Shown here: one piece after another, positions 46,482-54,633 of the stretch
Layout of the letters: each line of letters begins with the position of its first letter
How positions within the stretch are numbered: position 1 is the first letter of the stretch
Assembly: GCF_900182815.1 (NCBI RefSeq)
Contig: NZ_FXUA01000002.1
Coordinates: forward strand, 744,001 to 808,000
Source of the DNA: Algoriphagus winogradskyi
GTDB taxonomy: Bacteria; Bacteroidota; Bacteroidia; Cytophagales; Cyclobacteriaceae
Reading direction: 5' to 3'
Length of the DNA stretch: 64,000 nt
The notes under the pieces: model-generated
The model's input: only the letters and a program-made list of their open reading frames with translations
Told to the model about the DNA's origin: nothing
Databases searched by the model: none
Translations under genes and position numbers: made by a program

Positions 46482-47118
46482 TATTCTGACCTATAAGGGC
46501 GTGGATAAAGATATCCAACGCCTATTTTCCAAATATGCTTCCCAGGACAATAAAGGGCAAATCGTATTTGATTTTTTTGATCATCAAGGACATCGATGCG
46601 ATACCGAGATACTAAGTCTTCACCGGAATAAGCAGGCTTCTTTTGGAATTTCTGCGCTTAACCTTTCGGATAATATACGTTCCGTTTTTGCCTCCGATTC
46701 CTATGCTTCTTTGATCTACTTTGCCAACCAGTTCAAAGGAAGAATTTCTTTTGAGAAAGCTGGTTTTTTGGTTATTGGTGCTGAGTTTGATTCTAATCTA
46801 TTGAAAAAGTCCATTGAAAAATTGCCTAGAAAAGCCAAGATCAATACGATGTTCAGTTCATCGGTTTTGGGTAGAGTGATGGATTGCAAAGTTCAGGACT
46901 TAATCCATGATCGATATTGTTCCTACCGTTTAGGCAATGATCTTGTTCAGTTCGAAAATGCAAAGAAAGTATCATCAGAACCCATTCAATCATTTTCGCT
47001 TCGAACCTACTGCATTACGCAAGGTGTATTGCAAACAGTACGTACTTTCAAACCCAAAAAGAAAGCATTTGAGTCATTTTACGAACTCAATCAACAGGCT
47101 TGGGACGTGTTTAAATAA
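46447..47118 (+). CDS. Hypothetical protein, weak Toprim-like resemblance
   Basis: 223 residues, not confidently recognised. The order SDSYASLIYFANQFKG, FLVIGAEFD, INTMFSSSVLGRVMDC resembles the alpha/beta arrangement of Toprim domains in ICE proteins but lacks the acidic residues needed for catalysis. Overlaps the upstream gene by 35 nt, so translationally coupled. Confidence 0.6.
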   Translation: MNRTMTLREKFDILTYKGVDKDIQRLFSKYASQDNKGQIVFDFFDHQGHRCDTEILSLHRNKQASFGISALNLSDNIRSVFASDSYASLIYFANQFKGRISFEKAGFLVIGAEFDSNLLKKSIEKLPRKAKINTMFSSSVLGRVMDCKVQDLIHDRYCSYRLGNDLVQFENAKKVSSEPIQSFSLRTYCITQGVLQTVRTFKPKKKAFESFYELNQQAWDVFK

Positions 47119-47175
47119 TATGGTTTTGCTATATTTATCACTAAATATCCTTTCAATGACTAAACCAAATCCACA

Positions 47176-47670
47176 ATGAAAAAAATGAAGTCCCTTTTAC
47201 TTTTTGTTTTTGCCAGTTTATTTATCGCTTGTTCCTCTGAAGATGAAGAACCCAAATTGGTGGAAAAAGAAGTGACCATCGAAGTTGAAATGGCAGGAGA
47301 CTATTCTGATTACCTAGTGACTTTTACAGTTCATAGCATGCTAAGTGGCAAGTCCACTTTTGTCACTCCACAGTTGGTTGAACCTACTTCATTAGAGTGG
47401 ACTCAGATAATTGAACAAGGGAATTCTTACACCGTTACATATGAACCTTCAGCGAGTTCTCTTGAGGTTCAATCCACTTCCGATATCCACAGCTTGGGAT
47501 TTGTATTTAATGCTGTTCCATTGGATAGAAATACTGATGATACGTTTGATCTGATGTCTGCTAGTATTCGAGTTTTGGCAGATGGAGAAGTATATAGAGA
47601 ATACGATTATGAGGCATTGCCCTCAGATCAGACTTCTGTTCCTTTGGCAGATGAGATCAATATTGATTGA
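47176..47670 (+). CDS. Lipoprotein, hypothetical (164 aa)
   Basis: Signal peptide with lipobox FIACSS (Cys about 20) followed by acidic SEDEEP, matching the Bacteroidota lipoprotein export signal for surface display. The rest is beta-rich. Possibly surface exclusion or mating-pair function from its position; unproven. Confidence 0.75.
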   Translation: MKKMKSLLLFVFASLFIACSSEDEEPKLVEKEVTIEVEMAGDYSDYLVTFTVHSMLSGKSTFVTPQLVEPTSLEWTQIIEQGNSYTVTYEPSASSLEVQSTSDIHSLGFVFNAVPLDRNTDDTFDLMSASIRVLADGEVYREYDYEALPSDQTSVPLADEINID

Positions 47671-47803
47671 TTTAGCTACGAGTCATATTTTCCATTCAAC
47701 TGCCTTTCATGTCGATGAATTCTAATGCCCCATTCCGGTTTTATCCAATTGTATGCACAAAGGTCGAACCGCCTGTCAGTTTCAAAAAATTGGAGCTTCT
47801 AGC

Positions 47804-47858
47804 AGAATTTTTCGAAAAACAGGGTTTCCTACGGACTACCTCCCAGTTTTTAAATTCT
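47804..47858 (+). promoter_or_regulatory. Conserved leading-region hairpin, copy B
   Basis: A(5)C-A-GGG (47815-47824) pairs with CCC-A-GT(5) (47842-47851) around the loop TTTCCTACGGACTACCT. An outer stem AGAATTT/AAATTCT (47804-47810 with 47852-47858) follows a 4-nt bulge. The outer stem sequence differs from copy C, but pairing is kept. The base is 66 nt before the ATG at 47925. Confidence 0.6.
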
Positions 47859-47924
47859 AATTTTTGATCACTTTCCAGACCGTCCTAAATGACCTGCATA
47901 AATTTTAACTAAAACCAAAATACT

Positions 47925-48146
47925 ATGGCATTCTCAAAAAAGTACATCGGAAAAGGCAAGCAAGTCGAAAACATGGAAATCGTCGAAGTAAGCCTCAACA
48001 TGGCAGAGCTCCAAAACCACAGCTTCGAATACGAAGGCGAAACTTACGTCAAGTTCAATGTCGCCAAACTGAAAGAACCAGATCAGTACGGTAAAACTCA
48101 CACAGTTTATTTTTCTGTCAAAGAGTCTGAATCGGATGAATCTTGA
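47925..48146 (+). CDS. Small ICE protein (73 aa)
   Basis: 73 residues, acidic, beta-rich (MAFSKKYIGKGKQ, then EYEGETYVKFNVAKL). I do not recognise the function; its size and placement resemble small early genes of ICEs. Preceded by hairpin copy B, as the ardC units are, and followed by a clear terminator, so it is a monocistronic unit. Confidence 0.7.
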   Translation: MAFSKKYIGKGKQVENMEIVEVSLNMAELQNHSFEYEGETYVKFNVAKLKEPDQYGKTHTVYFSVKESESDES

Positions 48147-48148
48147 CT

Positions 48149-48173
48149 AAAAAGCCCTTAGGGGCTTTTTTAT
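48149..48173 (+). terminator. Rho-independent terminator
   Basis: AAAAGCCC-TTA-GGGGCTTTT form a stem running into T-rich sequence, starting 2 nt after the 73-aa gene's stop. Confidence 0.8.
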
Positions 48174-48285
48174 AGTCAAAAGCAAGGTGGTTTTCATTAT
48201 TCTACCCATCTATTAATTCGTACATGCTTTTACACAATAGATTTATACAATACTCATTAACTTGATGTGCTCACGTTTTTAGTGA

Positions 48286-49350
48286 TTATAGCCCAATCCT
48301 ATATGAGATAGATATTTCGCCAGGTATTTTGGTTCGAAACTCACAAAAATTTTTTTGATCTAACCTTTCTATTTTATTTTGAATTTCAAGATTTTTAAAA
48401 TTTTTCGGGTTATATCTGACAGTTACTAAATGATTTACTTGGTCAGTAAATTCCAGACTTTCATTCTCTATAAATTTTTTTGCAGAATCAAGAATTTTCG
48501 TGGGGGCTTCGATGTAGTTGTCTAATGCACCATCATTTTTTAGTTTTCTTACAATATCCAAATGGTTTTTTAAAAGGTAATAGAAGTCTTTATTGAAAAT
48601 TTCTGGAAGCCCTACTGAGCCACCAAAAGTATAGTGTAATTTTTCAGTTAGATAAACTCCTTCAATTGGATCTATTGTTTCTACAAACCGTTTCAAAAGA
48701 TCATGGGCTTTTTCCAATTCAATAATTGATTCAAAAGCTTTCAATTTTTGCTCTTTGAATATTTCCGGAATTTTCCCTTCATTATATTCAATTTGTTCGG
48801 AATATTCGGGTAATATGCCTTCAAAATCAGGATTGACAGATTCTAGATTAGTGAAAATATATGCTCTGTTCCGATAAAAATCTGCTGATTTTATCGAATT
48901 TTCAATTCTCAAAAGTGCTAACTCTTTATTGCAAACTTCAAACTCATCAGTTAATACCTTCATTGCTAAGCAGGTTACATAGTTTTCTTTACCCCTTGAA
49001 AAAATTCTTTTAATGTCACTGGAAAATAATAGAAATAATTTGTGTTCGTTTGAATTCCCTGTGTTGACTAGTAAGGAAAAGTCCAATCTTGGATTTCCAT
49101 GATTATCCAAAAAGTAGCTTTTCTTTATCCTAATTGGAGTGTTTCCATCTTGGACAAACTTTGCTTGAACCCTACCAAAACGAATATCAGTATTTAAAAT
49201 ATCTGTTTCAGTCAATTTTAATTGAACAATAAAATCAGCACCATCAATATCAACAGATCGTTCTAATATCCAAAATCGATCTATTAGGAATGCTTTTGTT
49301 CTAGCTTCTCCAATAGAGGCATTTTGCATTCGTTTTATTGTGGAATCCAT
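48286..49350 (-). CDS. DUF4365 nuclease-like protein
   Basis: 354 residues. N-terminal DUF4365 domain with a PD-(D/E)xK-like arrangement: GEARTKAFLIDRF, DGADFIVQ (about 34-41) and VQAKFVQ (catalytic-lysine position, about 62). The C-terminal half is helical and unassigned. Last of four minus-strand genes in the graspetide locus, 17 nt after the membrane protein gene. It might be an immunity or effector component, or independent cargo. Confidence 0.65.
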   Translation of the reverse strand: MDSTIKRMQNASIGEARTKAFLIDRFWILERSVDIDGADFIVQLKLTETDILNTDIRFGRVQAKFVQDGNTPIRIKKSYFLDNHGNPRLDFSLLVNTGNSNEHKLFLLFSSDIKRIFSRGKENYVTCLAMKVLTDEFEVCNKELALLRIENSIKSADFYRNRAYIFTNLESVNPDFEGILPEYSEQIEYNEGKIPEIFKEQKLKAFESIIELEKAHDLLKRFVETIDPIEGVYLTEKLHYTFGGSVGLPEIFNKDFYYLLKNHLDIVRKLKNDGALDNYIEAPTKILDSAKKFIENESLEFTDQVNHLVTVRYNPKNFKNLEIQNKIERLDQKNFCEFRTKIPGEISISYRIGL

Positions 49351-49367
49351 TACTTATCGCTTTTTAT

Positions 49368-50024
49368 TCAACAAACCGTACCTACTGGTTTTTCTATTTT
49401 GGTTCCGGAGTCGGATTGTTTTTTTGTAATAGGAATAAAAAATATCATAATAATTATAACTATCGTCAAGATTCCGAATCCAATATTAGCTATCTGAAAG
49501 CAACGAGCTGCATAAAGCAAATTGTCTCCTTTTTTATTGTCGAGTTCAGCTGATCTGTCAACGATAACAACTAGATCATTTATCTCTTCATTGATAAAAT
49601 CAATTTCTTTTTTTCTGCCTTTTATTGTCTCAGTACTTCTGTTAGGATACTGGTAGCGATTTATTTCTAGTGTCTTGGTGGCATGTATAACTGCGAATAA
49701 ATAATGAATTAAGACAATTAGAAATGCTAGAGATAAAACCACTCTATAAAAAAAGGGGATTTCAGAAAAACTCTCTAATAGTAAGGAAATGAACAAGAAG
49801 AAAACAGAAGAGACAATACTTGCTTGCCCAATCAGCTGCGAGTTTTTTGTTTCTATTGTATTTCTTCTTTCAATGTGATTAGCTTCCATTTCTTTGAGGT
49901 AACCCAATTTTCTTTCAGCAATTGAAATCTTTTTCTCCCTTTTGAACTCATATTTAATTGGAGGGGTTTTTACTGAATTCTTCCAGAATCCTATATATCT
50001 TAAATAGTTTTTAATCATCTCCAT
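49368..50024 (-). CDS. Graspetide-locus membrane protein (218 aa)
   Basis: Soluble N-terminal helix rich in Lys/Glu, two adjacent membrane helices (about 70-115), a cytoplasmic stretch, and one more hydrophobic helix near 180-200. General layout resembles SLATT/S-2TM effector-type membrane proteins. Overlaps the ATP-grasp gene by 14 nt. Could be a pore-type effector, an immunity protein or an exporter substitute; no peptidase or ABC motif is present. Confidence 0.65.
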   Translation of the reverse strand: MEMIKNYLRYIGFWKNSVKTPPIKYEFKREKKISIAERKLGYLKEMEANHIERRNTIETKNSQLIGQASIVSSVFFLFISLLLESFSEIPFFYRVVLSLAFLIVLIHYLFAVIHATKTLEINRYQYPNRSTETIKGRKKEIDFINEEINDLVVIVDRSAELDNKKGDNLLYAARCFQIANIGFGILTIVIIIMIFFIPITKKQSDSGTKIEKPVGTVC

Positions 50025-50943
50025 TAGTAAAAAGAAGAGAAATTATGGCATCTGATATGGGTAAACCTGTTTCCAGTTCAATCCAAGCCCATTGCCCGTT
50101 CGGGTTTATTTCTAAAAATATATACCTTCCATCGATATCATAAATCATATCAATAGCACCAAAAGAAAGCCCCAATTTTTTAACAAGCTCGATACATTTG
50201 AACTCAATTTCAGCTGGTAAAGTAATTGGAATTAATAATGACTTTCCTTTTCTCCAATCAACAGAAGTATTTTGATTAGACTGGGAGTTTATTTTAACCG
50301 TAAAAACCTTATCATTTACAACTGTAATTCTTAATTCATATTGTTTCAGAATATGTTTTTGGAAAATACATGGAGTTAGATCAAAGTCGTGAATACTTTC
50401 AATCGTATCAGCGTGTATAATATTTGTAAAAATATTTTTGAATCCATCGACCATTTCCACCCTTCCTTGCCTAATTGGCTTTATTATTACATTTTTATCT
50501 TGATCGTTGAAAAAATTCTGAAGTTCCTGATGATTGTTCGTGATTAGTGTTTCAGGAACATGAAATCCTAGATTTATTGCTTCAGTTAATTGAAGGAGTT
50601 TATTTTCCGCTCGATATATTTTGTCTGGTTTGCTTATCCAAACTTTTGGAGATAGAACTTCAAAAATATTACTGAATAGTGTTTCAAAATCCTGGAGTAA
50701 AAAAAGACGTTCTTTTGATTCAACTTTTTCTAGTAAAGGAAGCTTAAATCTCCTGAACCATACCGAGTCAAATTTCGAATGTCCGTCAATACTTAAAGGG
50801 TTATCTGAAGTTGGATTAATCGAATAGCTTTTTGAAAAAATATCCTCGCAATTTAATCTGTAGTATCTAATTTTCTTTCTATTTAGCTTTTCAATTAAAA
50901 AATCAGCCGTATAATCTTCCTTATGTGTAAAAATAAGTATCAT
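50011..50943 (-). CDS. MvdC/MvdD-like ATP-grasp ligase (graspetide synthetase)
   Basis: 310 residues: pre-ATP-grasp domain (ILIFTHKEDYTADFL), nucleotide-binding Lys in NVIIKPIRQG (about 150), and metal-binding terminal motif DIDGRYIFLEINPNGQW (about 270-286). Family known to form ester or amide links between Asp/Glu side chains and Ser/Thr/Lys in precursor peptides. Its ATG overlaps the stop of the precursor gene by 4 nt. No second ligase is seen. Confidence 0.85.
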   Translation of the reverse strand: MILIFTHKEDYTADFLIEKLNRKKIRYYRLNCEDIFSKSYSINPTSDNPLSIDGHSKFDSVWFRRFKLPLLEKVESKERLFLLQDFETLFSNIFEVLSPKVWISKPDKIYRAENKLLQLTEAINLGFHVPETLITNNHQELQNFFNDQDKNVIIKPIRQGRVEMVDGFKNIFTNIIHADTIESIHDFDLTPCIFQKHILKQYELRITVVNDKVFTVKINSQSNQNTSVDWRKGKSLLIPITLPAEIEFKCIELVKKLGLSFGAIDMIYDIDGRYIFLEINPNGQWAWIELETGLPISDAIISLLFTNGDD

Positions 50944-51287
50944 CTGTCTGAATCGCTGGATTCAATGGTTTTAGTATTTGTGTTTGTGTCAAGTAGGTTT
51001 ATAAGTTTCCCTAGATCAAAATCGCTGTCGGTAATTTCTGAATTTGACAAGCTTTTGGTGCTTGTATGGAGAATTGAATTTAAACGATGGTGTCTATCAA
51101 AATCAGAGTCTGTTCCCTCACCTGAAACTCTTGTGTTAGTTTGAGTTCCAAGGTTTACTTGAGAAATTGCCGGAATGTTCGTGCCCTTTAGTACAGATAA
51201 ATTTTGATTTTTTGAATACTCTATAATAGAGTAATCTAGATCTTCTTTCCCATTATTTTCAGCAAAGTTTAGTATCAATGGTTTCAT
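50940..51287 (-). CDS. Graspetide precursor peptide with three core repeats
   Basis: 115 residues from the ATG at 51287; a longer TTG start at 51323 adds 12 unlikely residues. Leader about 1-46 (MKPLILNF, then NLSVLKGTNIPA). Three cores follow: TQTNTRVSGEGTDSDFD (48-64), HTSTKSLSNSEITDSDFD (74-91), TNTNTKTIESSDSDR (101-115). Each has spaced Thr/Ser, then Lys/Arg, then Glu and Asp-Ser-Asp: donors and acceptors for ATP-grasp cross-links. First gene of the locus, overlapping the ligase gene. Class is confident; exact bonding pattern unknown. Confidence 0.8.
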   Translation of the reverse strand: MKPLILNFAENNGKEDLDYSIIEYSKNQNLSVLKGTNIPAISQVNLGTQTNTRVSGEGTDSDFDRHHRLNSILHTSTKSLSNSEITDSDFDLGKLINLLDTNTNTKTIESSDSDR

Positions 51288-51746
51288 GAGGTTATATTTT
51301 TTTAAGCCTATAAACGTGTCCAAACGAATTAAGTGGGGATTGAATGTAAGTTGTTGCCTGCAAAATGATCCGATCGGAGTCTAAAAATTATTGATTTGTT
51401 AGGAAGTATACAAATTGATCTAATTTGTTGATACTCAAATCGCCCCCAACTCCCAATTACCTCAAAAATTCGTTTCTGTTTTTTGAGCTGCTTCAATTCT
51501 GTTATCACAATGGAAGAGAACTTCCTTAGTTCAATATAGAAAGGTATTTTGAAAAGTTACATTTAGATGTTTCTTTTTACCACTGAATTCCTCGCCAAGT
51601 TAGTCCTTTGGGCTCTGGGCGACCGTAAGCTTCCGGCATAAAGCCGCTTGCTGCGCTGCGCTTTTTATTCCTTTTCCTTTCGGTCTTTGTCGCCCACGGC
51701 CTGATGATGCTTCATAATTCATTGTTCCACAAAAACGAAAAAGATT
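51288..51746. other. Intergenic region with GC-rich structured segment
   Basis: No gene. The left part should hold the graspetide promoter (minus strand). At 51617-51695, GGGCGAC and GTCGCCC close a 65-nt domain containing the hairpin CGGC-ATAAA-GCCG (51634-51646). Much more GC-rich than its surroundings. Confidence 0.5.
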
Positions 51747-52217
51747 ATGGAGACTTCCGAAAGAAAAATTGATTTGTTTGAAGTAGCTGAGATAAAGTTG
51801 AGCTACAGTACAAAAGTTAAAAACTCACTTCGTCCGAAGGTGGGAACATCAAGACAAGTATATGATGTGTTTGCCCAAGCCTGGGAAGATGATAGGATAG
51901 AATTTGTTGAGGATTTTAAAGTAATGCTGCTATCCAGAGCCAATCGAGTGCTGGGAATTGTAACCATTAGCTCTGGAGGAACAGCCGGAACAGTAGTAGA
52001 TGTAAAACTGGTCTATGCAGCTGCTATTAAAAGTGCTGCCCAATCAATCGTGCTTGCCCACAATCATCCCTCTGGAAATTTACTGCCATCAGAACAGGAT
52101 AAAAGATTGACTCAGAGAATCAAGCAAGCTGGAAATATTCTGGATATTCCAGTGTTGGATCATTTGATCATGACATCAGAAGGATATTATTCCTTTGCAG
52201 ATGAGGGAGAGCTTTAG
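51747..52217 (+). CDS. radC: RadC-like JAB-domain protein
   Basis: 156 residues, MPN/JAB metalloprotease-fold domain only: catalytic-type motif AHNHPSGNLLPSEQD (about 110-124) and DHLIMTSEGYYSFAD. Short RadC proteins are standard ICE cargo in Bacteroidota; biochemical role uncertain. Stop codon lies within the terminator loop. Confidence 0.88.
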   Translation: METSERKIDLFEVAEIKLSYSTKVKNSLRPKVGTSRQVYDVFAQAWEDDRIEFVEDFKVMLLSRANRVLGIVTISSGGTAGTVVDVKLVYAAAIKSAAQSIVLAHNHPSGNLLPSEQDKRLTQRIKQAGNILDIPVLDHLIMTSEGYYSFADEGEL

Positions 52218-52229
52218 GGCTCTCTTTTT
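52206..52229 (+). terminator. Terminator overlapping the radC stop codon
   Basis: GAGAGC (52207-52212) pairs with GCTCTC (52219-52224), followed by T(5). The TAG stop (52215-52217) is in the loop. Confidence 0.65.
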
Positions 52230-52290
52230 ATTTCGTAATTGGGCTGATTTTTAGTTAGAACGTCCTATGAATGATACTGGAAATAACCAA

Positions 52291-52857
52291 TCAATCCAAA
52301 AGACCAGGATCAATGGGCTTTTCCAAACTTGAGGCTAGATAGTTTTTTAGAATTTTTTCCATTTCCTTCCTCGGTTTGGTTATGTTGGTGTATTTGGAGA
52401 CACCGTCCAGACTGAAGATACTGTCGTTTAGGTAGGCGTTAATTTGGGCTAGGCTTCGATAGAATGCTCCGTCCAGATGGCATTCAAGAGTGAACATAAT
52501 CTGGTTCATGTATCCCAAGGCACTGCGATCTCCATCTGTGGAGTGGAATCTAATTTCGTCCAAGAGCCAATTGACTTGTTCTTGAGTTGCATTGATTCCA
52601 TCGACCGTTAGCTGTAGTTGAAGCTCTTGGCTGATTTTCTCACGAATGTTTGGAAGATCTTTGGCAGTGAGGTTTTCCAGTATCAGAGAATAGTGGGTTT
52701 TGGGGTTGTATAGCAACCAGTTTTTCCTTCGATTGACATAAAATACCGTAGCATTCCATTTTCCCAAGATCGCTGTATTCTCATCACCAACCGAAGGCGT
52801 GATATCCTTTTGGATCAATTTCTCTAGCTTTTTGCTGACGTGGATAGGAGTGGACAT
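52291..52857 (-). CDS. DUF6933-like hypothetical protein
   Basis: 188 residues, soluble. N-terminal HVSKKLEKLIQKD, then GKWNATVFYVNRRKNWLLYNPKTHYSLILENLTAKDLPNI, consistent with DUF6933-type ICE-borne proteins. No catalytic residues apparent. Convergent with radC. Confidence 0.65.
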   Translation of the reverse strand: MSTPIHVSKKLEKLIQKDITPSVGDENTAILGKWNATVFYVNRRKNWLLYNPKTHYSLILENLTAKDLPNIREKISQELQLQLTVDGINATQEQVNWLLDEIRFHSTDGDRSALGYMNQIMFTLECHLDGAFYRSLAQINAYLNDSIFSLDGVSKYTNITKPRKEMEKILKNYLASSLEKPIDPGLLD

Positions 52858-53487
52858 GGTTATGAATTTGAAGTGTAAAGGTGGGGATTTTTAAGAATAC
52901 TATCGATTTATAGGGGCTTCCTTTCGGTCAGGCTATCCGCTCTCAATCTTTCTATGTGAGCCCCAGGCTTTCGGCGAGAAAGGATTTTTGCTACTATCCC
53001 TAAGCCATTTCCCCGTTTCGCTCACTCTCTCTATTGAGATTCATTCGCGCCATTTTTTAAATGAATGCTCCTTCCTTCTCATTTCCGGAGAGAGCTTTCA
53101 CTCCCCACGGCTACCGCTTTACTTCACTTAGCCTTTACCCATTTCCCGACAAGCTGGGAATCGGGAAGGCCGTTCCGAAAAGCCGTATCCAGAGCCTCCT
53201 CAGGGGGGCAAGCCATTTTCCGCTTTTCTTTTCGAACGTCAGGGAGCGTTTTTCTTCCAAGCGGGTTGTCTGATCCGTTCCGGGTTTTTACTGGCATTAA
53301 GTCCGCCCAATCAAGCAAAAGTGAAAACCAGAACCTGGGATCGTCAAAAATTCACTTCGCCCTGAAGTGAAAAAGACGGTTTCCTACGGACTGCCTCCGA
53401 CTTTTTCATTCAGGTTATTGCCTTGCCCAGAACCCAATTTTCTATAGACGCTTGTCGGTCGGAACCTCAACACCAGTGGAAAAAAAA
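52858..53487. other. GC-rich intergenic region upstream of the second ardC unit
   Basis: About 630 bases. GGGGCT (52913-52918) and AGCCCC (52959-52964) close a hairpin-like domain; it contains CCTTTCGGTC, also present in the structured segment before radC. Two overlapping ORFs of 70 and 101 codons near 53061-53370 look spurious. Ends with hairpin copy C and the conserved ardC upstream block. Confidence 0.5.
53361..53414 (+). promoter_or_regulatory. Conserved leading-region hairpin, copy C
   Basis: Best-paired copy: CCTGAA-(g)-TGAAAAAG-A-CGG (53361-53379) against CCG-A-CTTTTTCATTCAGG (53397-53414), 17-18 bp with one A.A mismatch and one bulge, around TTTCCTACGGACTGCCT. Relative to copies A and B, C-G becomes G-C next to the A-run and GGG/CCC becomes CGG/CCG, both compensatory. 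The base is 73 nt before the ATG at 53488. Confidence 0.65.
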
Positions 53488-53679
53488 ATGTCACTTCTCA
53501 GTCAAATATCCCCGCTCTCCCAGAAAAACAATGCTCTCCTGACTATCGGGAAAAGCTCAGTAGTAGTCGGGTCAAGTTTCCTAACATCCTTGGATATAAG
53601 TGTGGATGCTTTGGCCAGGACAAATTCCTTTTTATCACTTAAACTTTATGAGAATGAAAGCTTGGGAAAATTTCAATAA
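53488..53679 (+). CDS. Small conserved ORF upstream of ardC, copy 2 (63 aa)
   Basis: Starts MSLLSQISPLSQK, then IGKSS, VGSSFLTSLDIS, parallel to the ORF at 228-422, with an almost identical 35 bp before the ATG. It overlaps the second ardC by 26 nt in another frame, instead of by 4 nt as in copy 1. Not recognised; possible leader peptide. Confidence 0.4.
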   Translation: MSLLSQISPLSQKNNALLTIGKSSVVVGSSFLTSLDISVDALARTNSFLSLKLYENESLGKFQ

Positions 53680-54562
53680 ACTAGCGGAAACTGTCACCAA
53701 TGAAATCATCGAGGGAATCCAAAATGAAAACCTCACTTGGGAAAAAGTTTGGAATCCCAGAAATGCACCTAAAAATTATGCTTCAGACAGAGTTTATACA
53801 GGTTTTAATGCACTGTGGCTTGCCTGGGTGACAACTTCAAAGAAATTTAGTACTCCTTATTTCCTAACCTTCAAACAAGCAAAGCAATTGGGTGGAAATG
53901 TAAAAAAGGATGAAAAAGGAACAAAGGTTGTATTCTGGAAGATCTCCAAGTTTGTCAAGGAAAAGACGAAAAATGAAGAAGGTGAAAACGAGGATGTTTT
54001 TGGAAGAAAATTTACTCCTTTCATCTGGACGGTTTTCAACATCGATCAAATAGAAGGAATCGATTTTATAATACAAAACACCGAGGAGGAGCGAGTTTTT
54101 TCGCCAATCGAAAGCTGCGAGGCTATTATTTCAGGTTACAGTGATTGCCCAAATATCGTTTATCAAGGCGATGAAGCATATTACAGCCCGGTCAATGATT
54201 ATATCAATATGCCTGAAAAGGAATCTTTCAAAGGAGTTGGACAATTTTATTCTGTTCTTTTTCATGAAATTTGTCACAGCACAGGTCATGCAAGTAGATT
54301 AGGCAGATTTTCAGAAAGACCTGCTTTGGTTGGGTACCAATCTGCTGAATATTCTAAAGAAGAATTAGTTGCGGAAATGGGAGCAAGCTTTCTAAATGCT
54401 TACGCTGGAATTAAGGAAGTCAATTTTAAAAATTCCTTGGCTTACCTCAAAGGATGGCTCAAGCCTCTAAAAGATGATCCAAAAATGCTGATCTATGCAG
54501 CACAAAAGGCACACCAAGCAGCCAATTACATACTTGGAATTCAAGCTGAGGGGGAGGAGTAA
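53654..54562 (+). CDS. ardC: ArdC-like antirestriction protein (copy 2)
   Basis: 302 residues, closely related over its whole length to the protein at 419-1324. ssDNA-binding N-terminus (WENFNKLAETVTNEI) and zincin-like domain with HEICH (HExxH) near 202 and KEELVAEMGASFLN. The start at 53654 aligns with copy 1; an ATG two codons earlier is also in frame. The extension from 53600 is rejected since it lies in the conserved upstream ORF. Terminator around its stop as in copy 1. Confidence 0.9.
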   Translation: MKAWENFNKLAETVTNEIIEGIQNENLTWEKVWNPRNAPKNYASDRVYTGFNALWLAWVTTSKKFSTPYFLTFKQAKQLGGNVKKDEKGTKVVFWKISKFVKEKTKNEEGENEDVFGRKFTPFIWTVFNIDQIEGIDFIIQNTEEERVFSPIESCEAIISGYSDCPNIVYQGDEAYYSPVNDYINMPEKESFKGVGQFYSVLFHEICHSTGHASRLGRFSERPALVGYQSAEYSKEELVAEMGASFLNAYAGIKEVNFKNSLAYLKGWLKPLKDDPKMLIYAAQKAHQAANYILGIQAEGEE

Positions 54563-54576
54563 TTTCCCCTCTTTTT
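54548..54576 (+). terminator. Terminator overlapping the ardC copy 2 stop codon
   Basis: GAGGGG (54548-54553) pairs with CCCCTC (54566-54571), then T(5). The TAA is in the loop, as in copy 1. Confidence 0.6.
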
Positions 54577-54633
54577 CTTATGCTTCGGTTTTTACTAACT
54601 TAACTTTACTTAGGTCAAATCACTTAAACCAAT

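Noticed and set aside
51288-51323. Longer precursor peptide start at TTG
   Set aside because: Adds 12 residues unlike a graspetide leader; the ATG at 51287 gives the typical MKPLILNF start.
53061-53370. ORFs of 70 and 101 codons before ardC copy 2
   Set aside because: Overlapping frames in a GC-rich foldable region, no motif, and they run into the conserved hairpin.
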